From Gigantopelta aegis (lineage: Eukaryota; Mollusca; Gastropoda; Neomphalida; Peltospiridae), in NCBI RefSeq assembly GCF_016097555.1, contig NC_054699.1, positions 4,870,169 through 4,934,168 on the forward strand: a stretch of DNA of 64,000 nt, in the 5' to 3' direction. A program made the translations under genes and the position numbers. Shown piece after piece: positions 49,824-61,249 of the stretch. Each line of letters starts with the position of its first letter. Position 1 is the stretch's first letter. The notes beneath the pieces were generated by a model, which worked only from the letters and a program-made list of their open reading frames with translations, searched no databases and was not told where the DNA came from.

Positions 49824-50180
49824 GGAGCGGGATGTAGCTCAAGCGGTAGCGTGTCCGCCTGTGAAGTGGTCGGTCATCGGATCGATCCTTCTCAGTAGAC
49901 CCACTTGCAGTTTGGACTATTTTCCGTTTCAACAAGTGGTCCACAACTGGTTCATCAAAGGCCGTGATATGTGTTGTCCTGTCTGTGAGACTGTCTGTGG
50001 GAAAGTGCATATAAAAGACCCCTTTCTGCTTATCGGAAAGAGTAGCCTATGTGGCGGAAGTGGGTTTCCTCTAAAGAAATATGTCAGAATGACCATATGT
50101 TTGACGTCCAATAGCCGATAAGACAAAAATCAATATATTCTCTAGAGGCGTTGTTAAATAAAACAAATTTACTTTACCTT
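49824..50180 (+). repeat. SINE S1a-like, full length with 12-bp target duplication
   Basis: CCATGACAATTA flanks it (49812-49823, 50181-50192). The head is GAGCGGGATGTAGCTCAAGC with GGTCATCGGATCGATCC, a variant of the usual S1a head. Confidence 0.85.
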
Positions 50181-50199
50181 CCATGACAATTACCTGTCA

Positions 50200-50231
<32 letters not shown>

Positions 50232-50839
50232 ATTCCTAATATATGAATATATGATACTGACGATACCGAAATACACGAGGGTAATAATCTCTTTATCATA
50301 TAATCTCAAACTTAATACAACGTGTTTTTGTAAACTGTACACGCAACTTTAATTTCAGTCCGCCATTACTAGATATTTAAATGACGTAAGATTATGTGGC
50401 GTGGTGTCTTTTTGAATGGAAACTCGAATGACGTCATTTTGGACGTCCTTGCATCAAAATAAACTAGTGCATAGCAGGGTTTTTTAGGTTTTTTTTTCTG
50501 AACTCTGGACAGCTTTCAATGTGAAAAATATCACTTACTTTGATTGCACCGAAAATGTAAGCTATTATATGACACACACACACACACACACACGCACACA
50601 TGCACACACACGCGCGCGCACACGCGTATATGAATTACGGAGAAATGACATTTACGCCTTGGACAGTTTATGAATAAGTGTTAAAATAAAATAAAACAAA
50701 ATAACGTTTTGCGGACAATAAATTATAGAAAACATAATATTTTTTTTAACATCTTTTGATAAAGTAACCAGTCAACAATGAATTCTAAATTCGCTACAAT
50801 AGCAGCAAATACAGAACCGTTTCTTTATGTTATGGAAAA

Positions 50840-52140
50840 ATCCACTAGGGGATGTAAATGTAATATATTAATATTGTGGAGTAGAAACCAGTATGGGATG
50901 AAAAAGTAATATATTAATATTGTGGAGTAGAACCACTGTGGGATGAAAAGGTAATATATTAATATTGTGGTGTAGAAACCACTGTGTGATGTACAAGTAA
51001 TAGGTTTATATTGTGGAGTAGAAACCACTATGTGATGTACAAGTAATAGGTTTATATTGTGGTATAGAAACCACTATGTGATGTACAAGTAATAGGTTTA
51101 TATTGTGGTGTAGAAACCACTATGTGATGTACAAGTAATATGTTTATATTGTGGTGTAGAAACCACTATGTGATGTACAAGTAATATGTTTATATTGTGG
51201 TGTAGAAACCACTATGTGATGTACAAGTAATATGTTTATATTGTGGTGTAGAAACCACTGTGTGATGTACAAGTAATATGTTTATATTGTGTAGAAACCA
51301 CTATGTGATGTACAAGTAATATGTTTATATTGTGGTGTAGAAACCACTGTGTGATGTACAAGTAATATGTTTATATTGTGTAGAAACCACTATGTGATGT
51401 ACAAGTAATATGTTTATATTGTGGTGTAGAAACCACTGTGTGATGTACAAGTAATATGTTTATATTGTGTAGAAACCACTATGTGATGTACAAGTAATAT
51501 GTTTATATTGTGGTGTAGAAACCACTATGTGATGTACAAGTAATATGTTTATATTGTGATGTAGAAACCACTATGTGATGTACAAGTAATATGTTTATAT
51601 TGTGGTGTAAAAACCACTGTGAGATGTACAAGTAATATGTTTATATTGTGTAGAAACCAATATGTGATGTACAAGTAATATATGGTAATGGTGCTATGGA
51701 ATTTTGATGGAGCAAGTTTAATGCCAAAGAGGAAAGTGCGCAATTTTTATTGAGGAAATTTGGGCGCAATTTTCAATGGTTAGTCGAAAGAGAAAGTTAA
51801 ATGGGATGTAAAAGTATTCTCTTTATATTGTGGAGTAGAAACCACCATGAAATGTAAAAGTTATATATTTATATTGTGGAATAGAGACCACTGTGAGATG
51901 TAAAAGTAATACATTTATATTGTGGAGTAGAAACCACCATGGAATGTAAAACGAATATTTTTATGTTGTGGAGTAGAAACCACTATGATATGTAAACGTA
52001 ATCTCTTTATATTGTGGAGTAGAAAGCACCATGAAATGTAAAAGTTATATCTTTATATTGTGGAGTAGTAACCACTATGGGATGTAAAAGTAGGCGTAGA
52101 AACCGCCATGAAATGTAAAAGTAATATATTTATATTGTGG
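50840..52140. repeat. 46-bp minisatellite (GTAGAAACCACTATGTGATG), about 25 copies
   Basis: Units of ATTGTGGTGTAGAAACCACT plus ATGTGATGTACAAGTAATAT. Between about 51240 and 51500 full units alternate with ones lacking GGTG, a two-unit higher-order pattern. A short unrelated insert lies at 51685-51800; more diverged units follow. Confidence 0.88.
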
Positions 52141-52149
52141 AATAAAAAT

Positions 52150-53765
52150 CACAATTGTATGTAAAAGTAATCTGTTTGTATTGTGGAGTAGAACAACTAT
52201 GAGATGTAAAAGTATTCTCTTTATATTGTGGAGTAGAACAACTATGAGATGTAAAAGTAGTATCTTCATATTGTGGAGTAGAACAACTATGAGATGTAAA
52301 AGTAGTATCTTCATATTGTGGAGTAGAACAACTATGAGATGTAAAAGTATTATTTTTATATTGTGGAGTAGAACAACTATGAGATGTAAAAATATTCTCT
52401 TTATATTGTGGAGTAGAACAACTATGAGATGTAAAAGTATTATCTTCATATTGTGGAGTAGAACAACTATGAGATGTAAAAGTATTCTCTTTATATTGTG
52501 GAGTAGAACAACTATGAGATGTAAAAGTATTCTCTTTATATTGTGGAGTAGAACAACTATGAGATGTAAAAGTAGTATCTTCATATTGTGGAGTAGAACA
52601 ACTATGAGATGTAAAAGTAGTATCTTCATATTGTGGAGTAGAACAACTATGAGATGTAAAAGTATTATTTTTATATTGTGGAGTAGAACAACTATGAGAT
52701 GTAAAAATATTCTCTTCATATTGTGGAGTAGAACAACTATGAGATGTAAAATTATTCTCTTTATATTGTGGAGTAGAACAACTATGAGATGTAAAAGTAG
52801 TATCTTTATATTGTGGAGTAGAACAACTATGAGATGTAAAAGTAGTATCTTCATATTGTGGAGTAGAACAACTATGAGATGTAAAAGTAGTATCTTCATA
52901 TTGTGGAGTAGAACAACTATGAGATGTAAAAGTATTCTCTTTATATTGTGGAGTAGAACAACTATGAGATGTAAAAGTAGTATCTTCATATTGTGGAGTA
53001 GAACAACTATGAGATGTAAAAGTAGTATCTTCATATTGTGGAGTAGAACAACTATGAGATGTAAAAGTAGTATCTTCATATTGTGGAGTAGAACAACTAT
53101 GAGATGTAAAAGTATTCTCTTTATATTGTGGAGTAGAACAACTATGAGATGTAAAAGTAGTATCTTCATATTGTGGAGTAGAACAACTATGAGATGTAAA
53201 AGTAGTATCTTCATATTGTGGAGTAGAACAACTATGAGATGTAAAAATATTCTCTTCATATTGTGGAGTAGAACAACTATGAGATGTAAAAGTATTCTCT
53301 TTATATTGTGGAGTAGAACAACTATGAGATGTAAAAGTATTATCTTCATATTGTGGAGTAGAACAACTATGAGATGTAAAAGTATTATTTTTATATTGTG
53401 GAGTAGAACAACTATGAGATGTAAAAGTATTCTCTTCATATTGTGGAGTAGAACAACTATGAGATGTAAAAGTATTCTGTTTATATTGTGGAGTAGAACA
53501 ACTATGAGATGTAAAAGTATTCTCTTTATATTGTGGAATAGAACAACTATCAGATGTAAAAGTATTATTTTTATATTGTGGAGTAGAACAACTATGAGAT
53601 GTAAAAGTATTATTTTTATATTGTGGAGTAGAACAACTATGAGATGTAAAAGTATTCTCTTTATATTGTGGAGTAGAACAACTATGAGATGTAAAAGTAT
53701 TCTCTTTATATTGTGGAGTAGAACAACTATGAGATGTAAAAGTAATCGCTTTATATTGTAGAATC
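52150..53765. repeat. 45-bp minisatellite, about 35 copies
   Basis: Unit core: GAGTAGAACAACTATGAGAT then GTAAAAGTATTCTCTTTATA. Copies differ mainly in the AGTATTCTC / AGTAGTATC / AGTATTATT / AATATTCTC segment. It is related to the 46-bp array beside it. Because 45 is a multiple of 3, several frames stay open on both strands; nothing else suggests coding. Confidence 0.92.
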
Positions 53766-54269
53766 TCTTTATATTCTGGAATGAAACCCACTATGGGATA
53801 TAAAAGTAATAAGATACAGAAACGCATTAACCAGCACTAGTAAGAGCTGATTTAAAATATTCAGTTAAGCCTCCAGCATAATAAGACTGAACCATAACAT
53901 ACGAATGTTAGTTAGTCTTATCCTAACGTTGGTATTATTACTGAAGTTCGATAACAGAAAAAGAAACTTAAAACCGCAGAGACGTTTCGGTGTCACTACT
54001 TCATTAACGAATATCGAAAGAATGGGAAGACAAACAAACGACTTCTGAACAGAATATGGGTTACAAATATCTATCAAGTTGTGATTTATCATTTCAGAAA
54101 CCAAGTTTAACCTGGCTACACTGGTATAAAACAATGACCATTTGATATATACATCCACTGGCGAGGGCGAAAGGAGCGGAATGTTTGTTTAATGACATCT
54201 CAGCACGCTTTGAAAACTAAGGCTATTAGTGAGACCTGTAGGAACCGCCCGAGGTAGGTAGGTCTCTAT

Positions 54270-55155
54270 ATATAGTTTCGGCTATTTGCCGAAAAGGTCC
54301 TATATTTATTATATATATTGAGGTTTTAAATATTAGCAACGAGTTTCAGCCATTTGCCGAAAAGGTCCTATATTTATTATATATGTTGAGGTTTTAAATA
54401 TTAGCAACGAGTTTCAGCCATTTGCCGAAAAAGTCCTATATTTATTATATATGTTGAGGTTTTAAATATTAGCAACGAGTTTCAGCCATTTGCCGAAAAA
54501 GTCCTATATTTATTATATATGTTGAGGTTTTAAATATTAGCAACGAGTTTCGGCTATTTGCCGAAAAGGTCCTATATTTATTATGTATGTTGAGGATTTA
54601 AATATTAGCAACGAGTTTCGGCTATTTGCCGAAAAGGTCCTATATTTATTATATATGTTGAGGTTTTAAATATTAGCAACGAGTTTCAGCCATTTGCCGA
54701 AAAAGTTCTATATTTATCATACATGTTGAGGTTTTAAATATTAGCAACGAGTTTCAGCCATTTGCCGAAAAGGTCCTATATTTTTATATATGTTGAGGTT
54801 TTAAATATTAGCAACGAGTTTCGGCTATTTGCCGAAAAGGTCCTATATTTATTATGTATGTTGAGGATTTAAATATTAGCAACGAGTTTCGGATATTTGC
54901 CAAAAAGGTCCTATATTTATTATATATGTTGAGGTTTTAAATATTAGCAACGAGTTTCGGCTATTTGCCGAAGAAGTTCTATATTTATCATATATGTTGA
55001 GGTTTTAAATATTAGCAACGAGTTTCAGCCATTTGCCGAAAAGGTCCTATATTTTTATATATGTTGAGGTTTTAAATATTAGCAACGAGTTTCGGCCATT
55101 TGCCGAAGAGGTCCTATATTTATCATATATGTTGAGGTTTTAAATATTAGCAACC
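54270..55155. repeat. 68-bp minisatellite with hairpin motif, about 13 copies
   Basis: Unit: AGCAACGAGTTTCAGCCATT, TGCCGAAAAGGTCCTATATT and TATTATATATGTTGAGGTTT. Each unit contains TTTCGGC/TTTCAGC facing GCCGAAA across five bases. Confidence 0.9.
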
Positions 55156-55199
55156 AGTGAATGTTTCCATGTGACTAGAGCCTATTTATTAATTTATAT

Positions 55200-55268
55200 T
55201 TATTTTGTGCTTATATCCAATTAAGGTTCAAACACGTTATCATGGGCACACGCACGCACGCACGCACG

Positions 55269-55312
<44 letters not shown>

Positions 55313-55330
55313 GAGAGAGAGACACACACA

Positions 55331-55401
<71 letters not shown>

Positions 55402-55550
55402 CAGCTGCTCGGACTGTCTGGACTGTCTTCCAAGACAAAAAGTAAGGGTAGTGTTGACTTGTTAGTGGTGTGTGAGAGAAAAGTCGATGTGGTGGCCTTA
55501 CCCATGAAGTCGTTAAACTCGCTCAGGGTGGGAGCCTGTACCGAGAGAGG
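55200..55550 (-). repeat. SINE S2 with expanded (CA)n/(GA)n
   Basis: GTGCTTATATCCAATTAAGG is followed by long CA and GA tracts (55245-55400), then CTCAGCTGCTCGGACTGTCT and the GTCGTTAAACTCGCTCAGGG head part. Confidence 0.7.
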
Positions 55551-55617
55551 GGGAGATAAAATTTGCTACAGCAGTTGCCATCCGTGATGCCAAGTGTGAA
55601 TCCAGTCTGTCACCAGT

Positions 55618-55850
55618 GTAAAGTTTGTTTTTGTTTAACGATACCAGTAGAGCATATTGATTTATTAATCATCGGCTAGTGGATGTCAAACATTTCGGTA
55701 ATTTTTACTCGGTCTTCAGAGGAAACCCGCCACAATAGCAAGGGATCTTTTATAAGCATCATCCCACAGACAGGATAGCACATATCACGGTCTTTGATAT
55801 ACCAGTCGTGGTGCACTGGCTAGAGCGGAGAATCTGACAGAGGCTGGAAC
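55618..55850 (-). repeat. SINE S1a upstream of the GPCR
   Basis: GTTTGTTTTTGTTTAACGAT to GTCGTGGTGCACTGGCTAGA, head replaced by unrelated sequence, ending 100 bp before the GPCR start. Confidence 0.75.
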
Positions 55851-55934
55851 CCACGCCCGTGACAGGCTCTGAATCTGCACATTAAACCACGTGACCTTAA
55901 CCATTGACCTTCAAACAGAGACGTTTAATATTCG

Positions 55935-55951
55935 ACTTTCTATTTTTCAGA
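55935..55951 (+). promoter_or_regulatory. 3' splice acceptor just upstream of GPCR start
   Basis: A pyrimidine tract ending TTTTTCAG directly precedes A-ATG. It suggests an untranslated first exon upstream, somewhere beyond the SINE at 55618-55850 and the 68-bp array. I cannot locate that exon. Confidence 0.55.
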
Positions 55952-57622
55952 ATGTTTCTCGTCGTTTTCCTTGGTACGTGTCTGCTGACTGTGAACATGC
56001 AACATTCTGCTGTCCTGGGTATAGCTCGTCTCCAAAACACTACACCGCAAACCAACAGTTCCAGAGTTACCAGCCACCATACTAGTATGCCTCTAGAACC
56101 AGTACTGACAGAAACGAATAGCTCCGGAATCATCAATCATTATACAGGTACACCTTCAGCAACTGTATTCAAGCAAAGGAACGGCTACAGTACGACGAAC
56201 AGTTATGATAGTATACATAATAAAACCGCTACAAAGCAAGGAAACGGTTCCAAACCCAACAGTCATCATACTAGTATGCCTTTAGAACCTAAATTAACAG
56301 AACCGAACAATTCCAAAATCATCAAGCAATATACAAGTACGCCTTCAACAGCTGTATTCAAGCGAAGGAACGGCCCCAGTACGACCGGCAGGTATGATGG
56401 TACACACAATAAAACCGTTACAAAGAAGGCAAACAGTTCCACACCCAACAGTCATCACACAGGTACATCGCAAGACACTGCTACAAGAAGCACAGGGCTT
56501 GAGAAAACTACATTCAACTCGGGCGACGTTGCTGATTACCTAACTGAATCCAGCACTTTTAATACCACCTGCGGTAAATCTGTTAGTGTGAGAAGAAAAT
56601 CAGTTTATTGGATTAGCTACATGGAACAGGTGAGTGTACCCGTAGCAACCGTCGTCGGTTTGCTGGGCAACACCGCCACGTTCGTGGCTCTGCAAGGAGA
56701 TCCATTCAGCAACATGCCGTCGAGCTACATTCTTGGCAGTCTTGCCATCGTCGATTCCTCCAGACTGGTAACTATTCTCTTCAAGGAAGACTTCTTCATC
56801 GCCTGGGTGGGAAGTGACGTCGTAGCAGCTAGCAGAACCTGGTGCAAGACGTTCGTGTGGTTCGTTCACTGCACCAAGATTCTTTCGGCCTGGTTCGTGG
56901 TTTTGGTCTGCATGGAGCGATTCGTTGTCATATGTTTTCCCCTCCACACCAGGCGGATCTGCACGAAAACCAATGCGCTGAAAGGGATCGCCGCAGTGGC
57001 CGTCGTCGCTGTTGTATTCTCGGGGATCTGGACTCTGTCTTCAGAGATCATCAACTCACAGTGCATCACCACCTTCTCGACGCCAGAAACAAAGCTGTGG
57101 GCGACTACTCTAATTGTGATGGGTTCCTTTCTGATAGGCATTCTTCCAATGACTATTCTACTGTTACTCACACCAATCATGTGCCTCGTACTATACAGAT
57201 ATAGAAGGACCAGGAAACGGTTGGCGTCAGCAGTAACTCCGCACACGAATAACTGCGTCACCAAACTGTCATCGATGCTTATCACGCTTTGCGTGACATA
57301 TGTGATTCTTCAACTCCCTCTGATCCTCAGTCATAATTTGGCAAAAGCTCGAGGCGAAAGCGTGAATACTACGGATTATCTGCCCTTGTTGGCTCTCTAC
57401 AAAGTAGGTAGCGTCTTGGAGGCCGCGAACCATTCGTGTAATTTCTTTCTGTACATCGCCTGTAACTCGATCTTCAGAAGGAAGGTGGTCAACTTCGTGC
57501 TGTCCCGTAGGAGATCAGGATCTACCGTCCTATCGCGTTCTTCTGACAACAGCGTGTCCATGACATCTTTAAGGATCAATTCGAGAGCCATGCATGCGAC
57601 GTCCATGCAGATGACATCATAG
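55952..57622 (+). CDS. Class A (rhodopsin-like) GPCR, peptide-receptor type, intronless coding region
   Basis: The protein is 556 residues. A hydrophobic leader (MFLVVFLGTCLLTV) looks like a signal peptide. Residues ~25-215 are a Ser/Thr/Asn-rich, probably glycosylated ectodomain holding a 63-residue tandem duplication. The seven-helix domain starts near 224: GN at 239-240 (helix 1), Cys298 at the top of helix 3, ERF at 322-324 in place of DRY, Cys371 in loop 2 as disulfide partner, and NFFLY at 497-501 in place of NPxxY. The tail has a basic helix 8 (RRKVVNFVLSRRR) and many Ser. MERFVVICFPLH resembles invertebrate neuropeptide receptors of the FMRFamide-receptor-like branch; the ligand is unknown. 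The ATG is used because TTTCTATTTTTCAG, a good acceptor, ends one base before it, implying a 5' UTR intron. Confidence 0.88.
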   Translation: MFLVVFLGTCLLTVNMQHSAVLGIARLQNTTPQTNSSRVTSHHTSMPLEPVLTETNSSGIINHYTGTPSATVFKQRNGYSTTNSYDSIHNKTATKQGNGSKPNSHHTSMPLEPKLTEPNNSKIIKQYTSTPSTAVFKRRNGPSTTGRYDGTHNKTVTKKANSSTPNSHHTGTSQDTATRSTGLEKTTFNSGDVADYLTESSTFNTTCGKSVSVRRKSVYWISYMEQVSVPVATVVGLLGNTATFVALQGDPFSNMPSSYILGSLAIVDSSRLVTILFKEDFFIAWVGSDVVAASRTWCKTFVWFVHCTKILSAWFVVLVCMERFVVICFPLHTRRICTKTNALKGIAAVAVVAVVFSGIWTLSSEIINSQCITTFSTPETKLWATTLIVMGSFLIGILPMTILLLLTPIMCLVLYRYRRTRKRLASAVTPHTNNCVTKLSSMLITLCVTYVILQLPLILSHNLAKARGESVNTTDYLPLLALYKVGSVLEAANHSCNFFLYIACNSIFRRKVVNFVLSRRRSGSTVLSRSSDNSVSMTSLRINSRAMHATSMQMTS

Positions 57623-57982
57623 AAACATATTTCAGGCCCGTGGGGACAACTTATGAATTGGACAGGCTTTACTGGGTGTGGCTTTACTGGGTGTGGGAAG
57701 CACAAACGAAGTGTGTTTGTTTGGATGACTCTAAATGCGATTTTTTTGGCATTTTCAGAACACAAAAGCAATGTTGTGGATGAAATGGTTTTTTTTTTAC
57801 TGTAGGTGTAACAGGCCAAGTAAATTGTGTGGTCCAGCCATCCCCGAAACACTGATTTCTACAGTCTTTATTTTAAACAAATTTTATTGTAAATTAATTG
57901 ATTAAATTAATTAATTTATATAATTTATTTAGTTAGTTATTTACTTATAATATTTGTTACAATATTAATTTTAACTGGCTTT

Positions 57983-58075
57983 TAGTGCTTGTATCCAGTT
58001 TAGTTTGAAACACGCTGTCCTGGGTACACACGCCATCTTACTACTTGTCTGTACAGAACAGTCGTTTAATTAGTG
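57983..58075 (-). repeat. SINE S2 tail fragment
   Basis: GTGCTTGTATCCAGTTTAGT and ACGCTGTCCTGGGTACACAC, then cut by the (TA)n tract. Confidence 0.6.
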
Positions 58076-58076
58076 G

Positions 58077-58078
<2 letters not shown>

Positions 58079-58145
<67 letters not shown>
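58079..58145. repeat. (TA)n microsatellite, 33 units
   Basis: Pure TA ending exactly at the left terminal repeat of the Tc1-like element. A shorter (TA)n tract also lies at 50197-50226. Confidence 0.92.
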
Positions 58146-58146
<1 letters not shown>

Positions 58147-59638
58147 TCTTCAAAAGAAGAAACGCAAAACCACATTGTCGTAACATTTGGAGAATTGATT
58201 TAATTATTGAATGGTAAGTCCGATAATTACCAAATGTTGCAGGATTGTTCACAATTCACTCTAGTCCATTGTGAGTAAGTGATAGGACACACCACCAAGG
58301 TCAAGGTCATCTGGAGTCAATACCGGGTGTGGCCTCCGCGTGTGTTGACAACTGTCTGGCACCGCCTGCCCATTGAAGCAACCAGAGTACGGATGACGTC
58401 CCGGGGGATGGTGGCCCACTCGGCCTGCAAGGCTGCTGCCAGCTCGGGCAGGGTCTGGGGCTGTGGTTATCGCTGTCGGAGGCGTCGGTCCAACTCGTCC
58501 CATAGATGCTCAATTGGGTTCAAATCCGGTGATATCGATGGCCAAGGAAGGACATTAATGTTGTTGTTCTGTAGGAAAGCCGTTGTGAGACGTGCTGTGT
58601 GAGGCCTGGCGTTGTCATGTTGGAACACTGCGTTGGCGTTGGCCATAACTGGAACGATGTGTGGCCGGAGGATCTGGTCAATGTAGCCCTGTGCATTCAG
58701 GTTGCCCTGCACGTGGACCAGGTCAGTTCTGCCAGTGTGTGAGATGGCTGCCCACACCATGACACTACCCCCGCCGAATTGTCCACTTCCTGCACGCAGT
58801 TTGCCGCATAACGTTCACCACGACGCCTATACACGCGACATCTTCCATCATGACGTCGGAGCAGAAATCGGGACTCGTCACTGAACCACACCTGTCTCCA
58901 TCGCAGTTGAGGCCATTGTCGATGAATCTGGCACCACTGCAGTCGGAGTCGACGGTGTTGTGGTGTTAAGATGACACCTCGAACTGGACGTCTGGCACGA
59001 ATTCCTACCTCACGTAGGCGGTTCCGTACGGTCTGGTCGGATATCCTGCGCAAACCTGGTATTGCTGCGGCTGTGGAGGTGGCAGTAGTCAATCGTTCCC
59101 GAAGGTGGCGTACCCGGATGTAGCGGTCCTGCCCGGGGGTAGTGACCCGTGGTCGACCGGATCTAGGGAGGTCACGTGTTGATCCATGTTGCTGGTAACG
59201 GTCCCACAGTCTGGAGATGGTGCTTGGGGACACATGGAATGCCCTGGCAACGGCCGTTCTGGATTCGCCTGCGTCTAGTCGGCCGATGGCATTGTTTCTC
59301 TGCGGTTCACTGAGACGTGGCATGTCCTGGATTGTCAACTGTCGGCCAGATACAGAGGCCAGGCAAGCGAACACCCTGCACTTTTATACTGTCGGTGTTC
59401 ATGTTGCACGTGCAGACAACGCACGTGCAGTGGTGACATGGTTTGCACGTGGCTGCGTTTTTGCGAATATTCACATTTTGGAACTTTATTGTACAGTAGC
59501 TGCGTTTTATCGAATGTAACCGTGGGAATGTGTTTGGGACATGCAATGACCTTATATTCACAAAGCATGAACCGGTAGGAAACATAAAATCGGAGTTATA
59601 ACCCATTTGTACCCTTTTGCGTTTCTTTTTTTGAAGAG
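58146..59638 (-). mobile_element. Second Tc1/mariner-like element, about 1.5 kb
   Basis: Left CTCTTCAAAAGAAGAAACGC and right inverse GCGTTTCTTTTTTTGAAGAG form terminal inverted repeats flanked by TA. The left end lies directly against a (TA)n tract at 58079-58145, so the insertion used that tract. It is a different family from the 26723 element. Confidence 0.88.
58317..59323 (-). pseudogene. Tc1-like DD34E transposase, broken
   Basis: It starts MPRLSEPQRNNAIGRLDAGE and has HVSPSTISRLWDRYQ (helix-turn-helix), FSDESRFLL, QHDNARPH and SPDLNPIEHLWDEL; the spacing is DD34E. A one-base frameshift lies near 58770, between the VYRRRGERYA region and VMVWAAISH. An in-frame TAA at 58467 follows RRLRQR, and the frame then continues as PQPQTLPELAAAL to a TGA. 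It is about 335 codons in all, normal length, and inactive as sequenced. Confidence 0.83.
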
Positions 59639-59799
59639 TATATATCACTGTAGCGCAAAAAATTCACTCCTGTCAATAAGTGTGATGTATGTAACTCGTT
59701 GTCAAAATGTTATTCATTTATAGTTGTTGTCTGCCCAGTCTTTTAAGGTACTTTATTCCGCCACCTGAAAGGTTTGTTTAAAGTATGTCTTGTTTAACA

Positions 59800-60240
59800 G
59801 CAATTTCTCGTCCCAGCCAGTGCACCACGACTGGTACATCAAAGGCCGTGGTATGTACTACCCTGTCTGTGGGATGGTGCATATAAACGATCCCTTGCTG
59901 CTAATCGGAGAGAGTAGCCCATGAAGTAGCGACAGCGGGTTTCCTCTCTCAATATATGTGTGGTCCTTAACCATATGTCTGACGCCTTATAACCGTAAAT
60001 AAAATGTGTTGAGTGGGTCGTTAAATAAAACATTTCTTTCTTTCTTTCTTTAACGACATTGTTAGAGCACATTGATTATTAATAATCGGCTATTACATGT
60101 CAAACATTTGGTGATTTTCGAATCGTGGTCTTAGATAATGGACATCACAGACGATGGCCTTTGATATACCAGTCGTGGTGCGCTTATTGGGACGGGAACA
60201 AACCAATCAGAGAAGAGGTGGTTCCTGGATGGGGACCACT
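59800..60240. repeat. S1b (plus) and S1a (minus) in tail-to-tail order
   Basis: 59800-60045 reads CCCAGCCAGTGCACCACGAC to TCGTTAAATAAAACATTTC. 60050-60240 reads the minus-strand S1 tail and a short head. Confidence 0.72.
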
Positions 60241-60251
60241 CACACAGGGTT

Positions 60252-60515
60252 CATTCATTTTAACTTATTTTCGTGCTTATATCCAATTAAGGTTTAAGCA
60301 CGCTGTCCCGGGCACATACCTAAGCTATCTGGGCTGCCTGTCCAGGACAGTGGGTTAGCTGTTAGTTGGTTAATGGTTAGTGAGAGAGAAGATGGTGTAG
60401 TGCCCTTTCACCTACCCATATTGAGTCGTTAAAACTAGCTCTGAGTGGGAGCCGGTACCAAGCTGCGGACACTGTACCTACCAGTCCGATGGCTTAATCA
60501 CGACACCACCGGGAA
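60252..60515 (-). repeat. SINE S2, near complete
   Basis: CGTGCTTATATCCAATTAAG to TTAATCACGACACCACCGGG, including GTCCAGGACAGTGGGTTAGC. Confidence 0.75.
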
Positions 60516-60595
60516 TCTATATAAATATGAACCCTTTCTGGAAGTCTTACGTGATTATGTGAGGCAAAGACCGCCGAAGAGGAAAGCAAATAGAT

Positions 60596-60775
60596 TTATA
60601 TCGACAACGATTCCCGCATAGGAATAAAGTCCGTTTTATTGAGAAGGAAAACGATTCCGTCGTGTGCCCAGTAGCGCAACCAGATATGCTTTCTGACATC
60701 CACCTCATCCAACCCCTCCAAGAACAAGTTGTATAGACAAACATAAATTTTTACACACCCGTTGGTGAGAACACC
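60596..60775 (-). CDS. Orphan open frame, possible exon or transposon fragment
   Basis: The frame reads NLFLEGLDEVDVRKHIWLRY then WAHDGIVFLLNKTDFIPM and stops at TAA. The composition is protein-like and locally richer in GC than its flanks, but no in-frame ATG is visible. Its upstream edge contains a 19-bp word also found at 46482. I do not recognise a family. Confidence 0.2.
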   Translation of the reverse strand, partial: GVLTNGCVKIYVCLYNLFLEGLDEVDVRKHIWLRYWAHDGIVFLLNKTDFIPMRESLSI

Positions 60776-61004
60776 ATGTGTTATTTATGATTACACATAC
60801 TTGTTAACACATGTGCGTGTGTTAACAATTTCAAGACATACATACATCCAATAAATAACCCCAACGCGATGGAAATCGATTATACATTGACGTATAGTTA
60901 ACCTGACAATCATGTGTCTTTGACATTACAAACATGGATGATGATGAGATGAAAGTATTTCCATTTCGGTATGAGACTACTTGACAGGGCCGTTCTCCAC
61001 GCTT

Positions 61005-61245
61005 GCTGTCAGTTGAGACTATCTCGTATCACCCAAGCCTGCAGTGCATGCCGGGTAATCATTCCCCGTGTGGGGTCATACACTCGGGAGACACACCCAT
61101 AATGGAAACTCGGTGTATGTGGCCTTACACCGACCCATTGAGCCTAGCGGTGCACTCACTCTGGGTTGGAGCCGGTACTGGCATGAAAAATCCCCATTGC
61201 CTCAGGTGGGATACGAACCCAATACCTACCAGTTGTGAGATAATT
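61005..61245 (-). repeat. SINE S2-like, diverged
   Basis: ACACCGACCCATTGAGCC, ACTCTGGGTTGGAGCCGGTA and GGTGGGATACGAACCCAATA follow the S2 order but with a different body start. Confidence 0.5.
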
Positions 61246-61249
61246 GGTA

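Noticed and set aside
52075..53827. Frames of 450-565 codons on both strands
   Set aside because: The 45-bp period keeps several frames open at once on both strands. No start context, splice signals or non-repetitive coding flank.
55904..55951. N-terminal extension of the GPCR from a TTG at 55904
   Set aside because: Not an ATG, and a splice acceptor ends at 55950, so this is intron sequence.
57397..57852. Minus-strand 151-codon frame
   Set aside because: Largely antisense to the GPCR C-terminus, with no independent coding signal.
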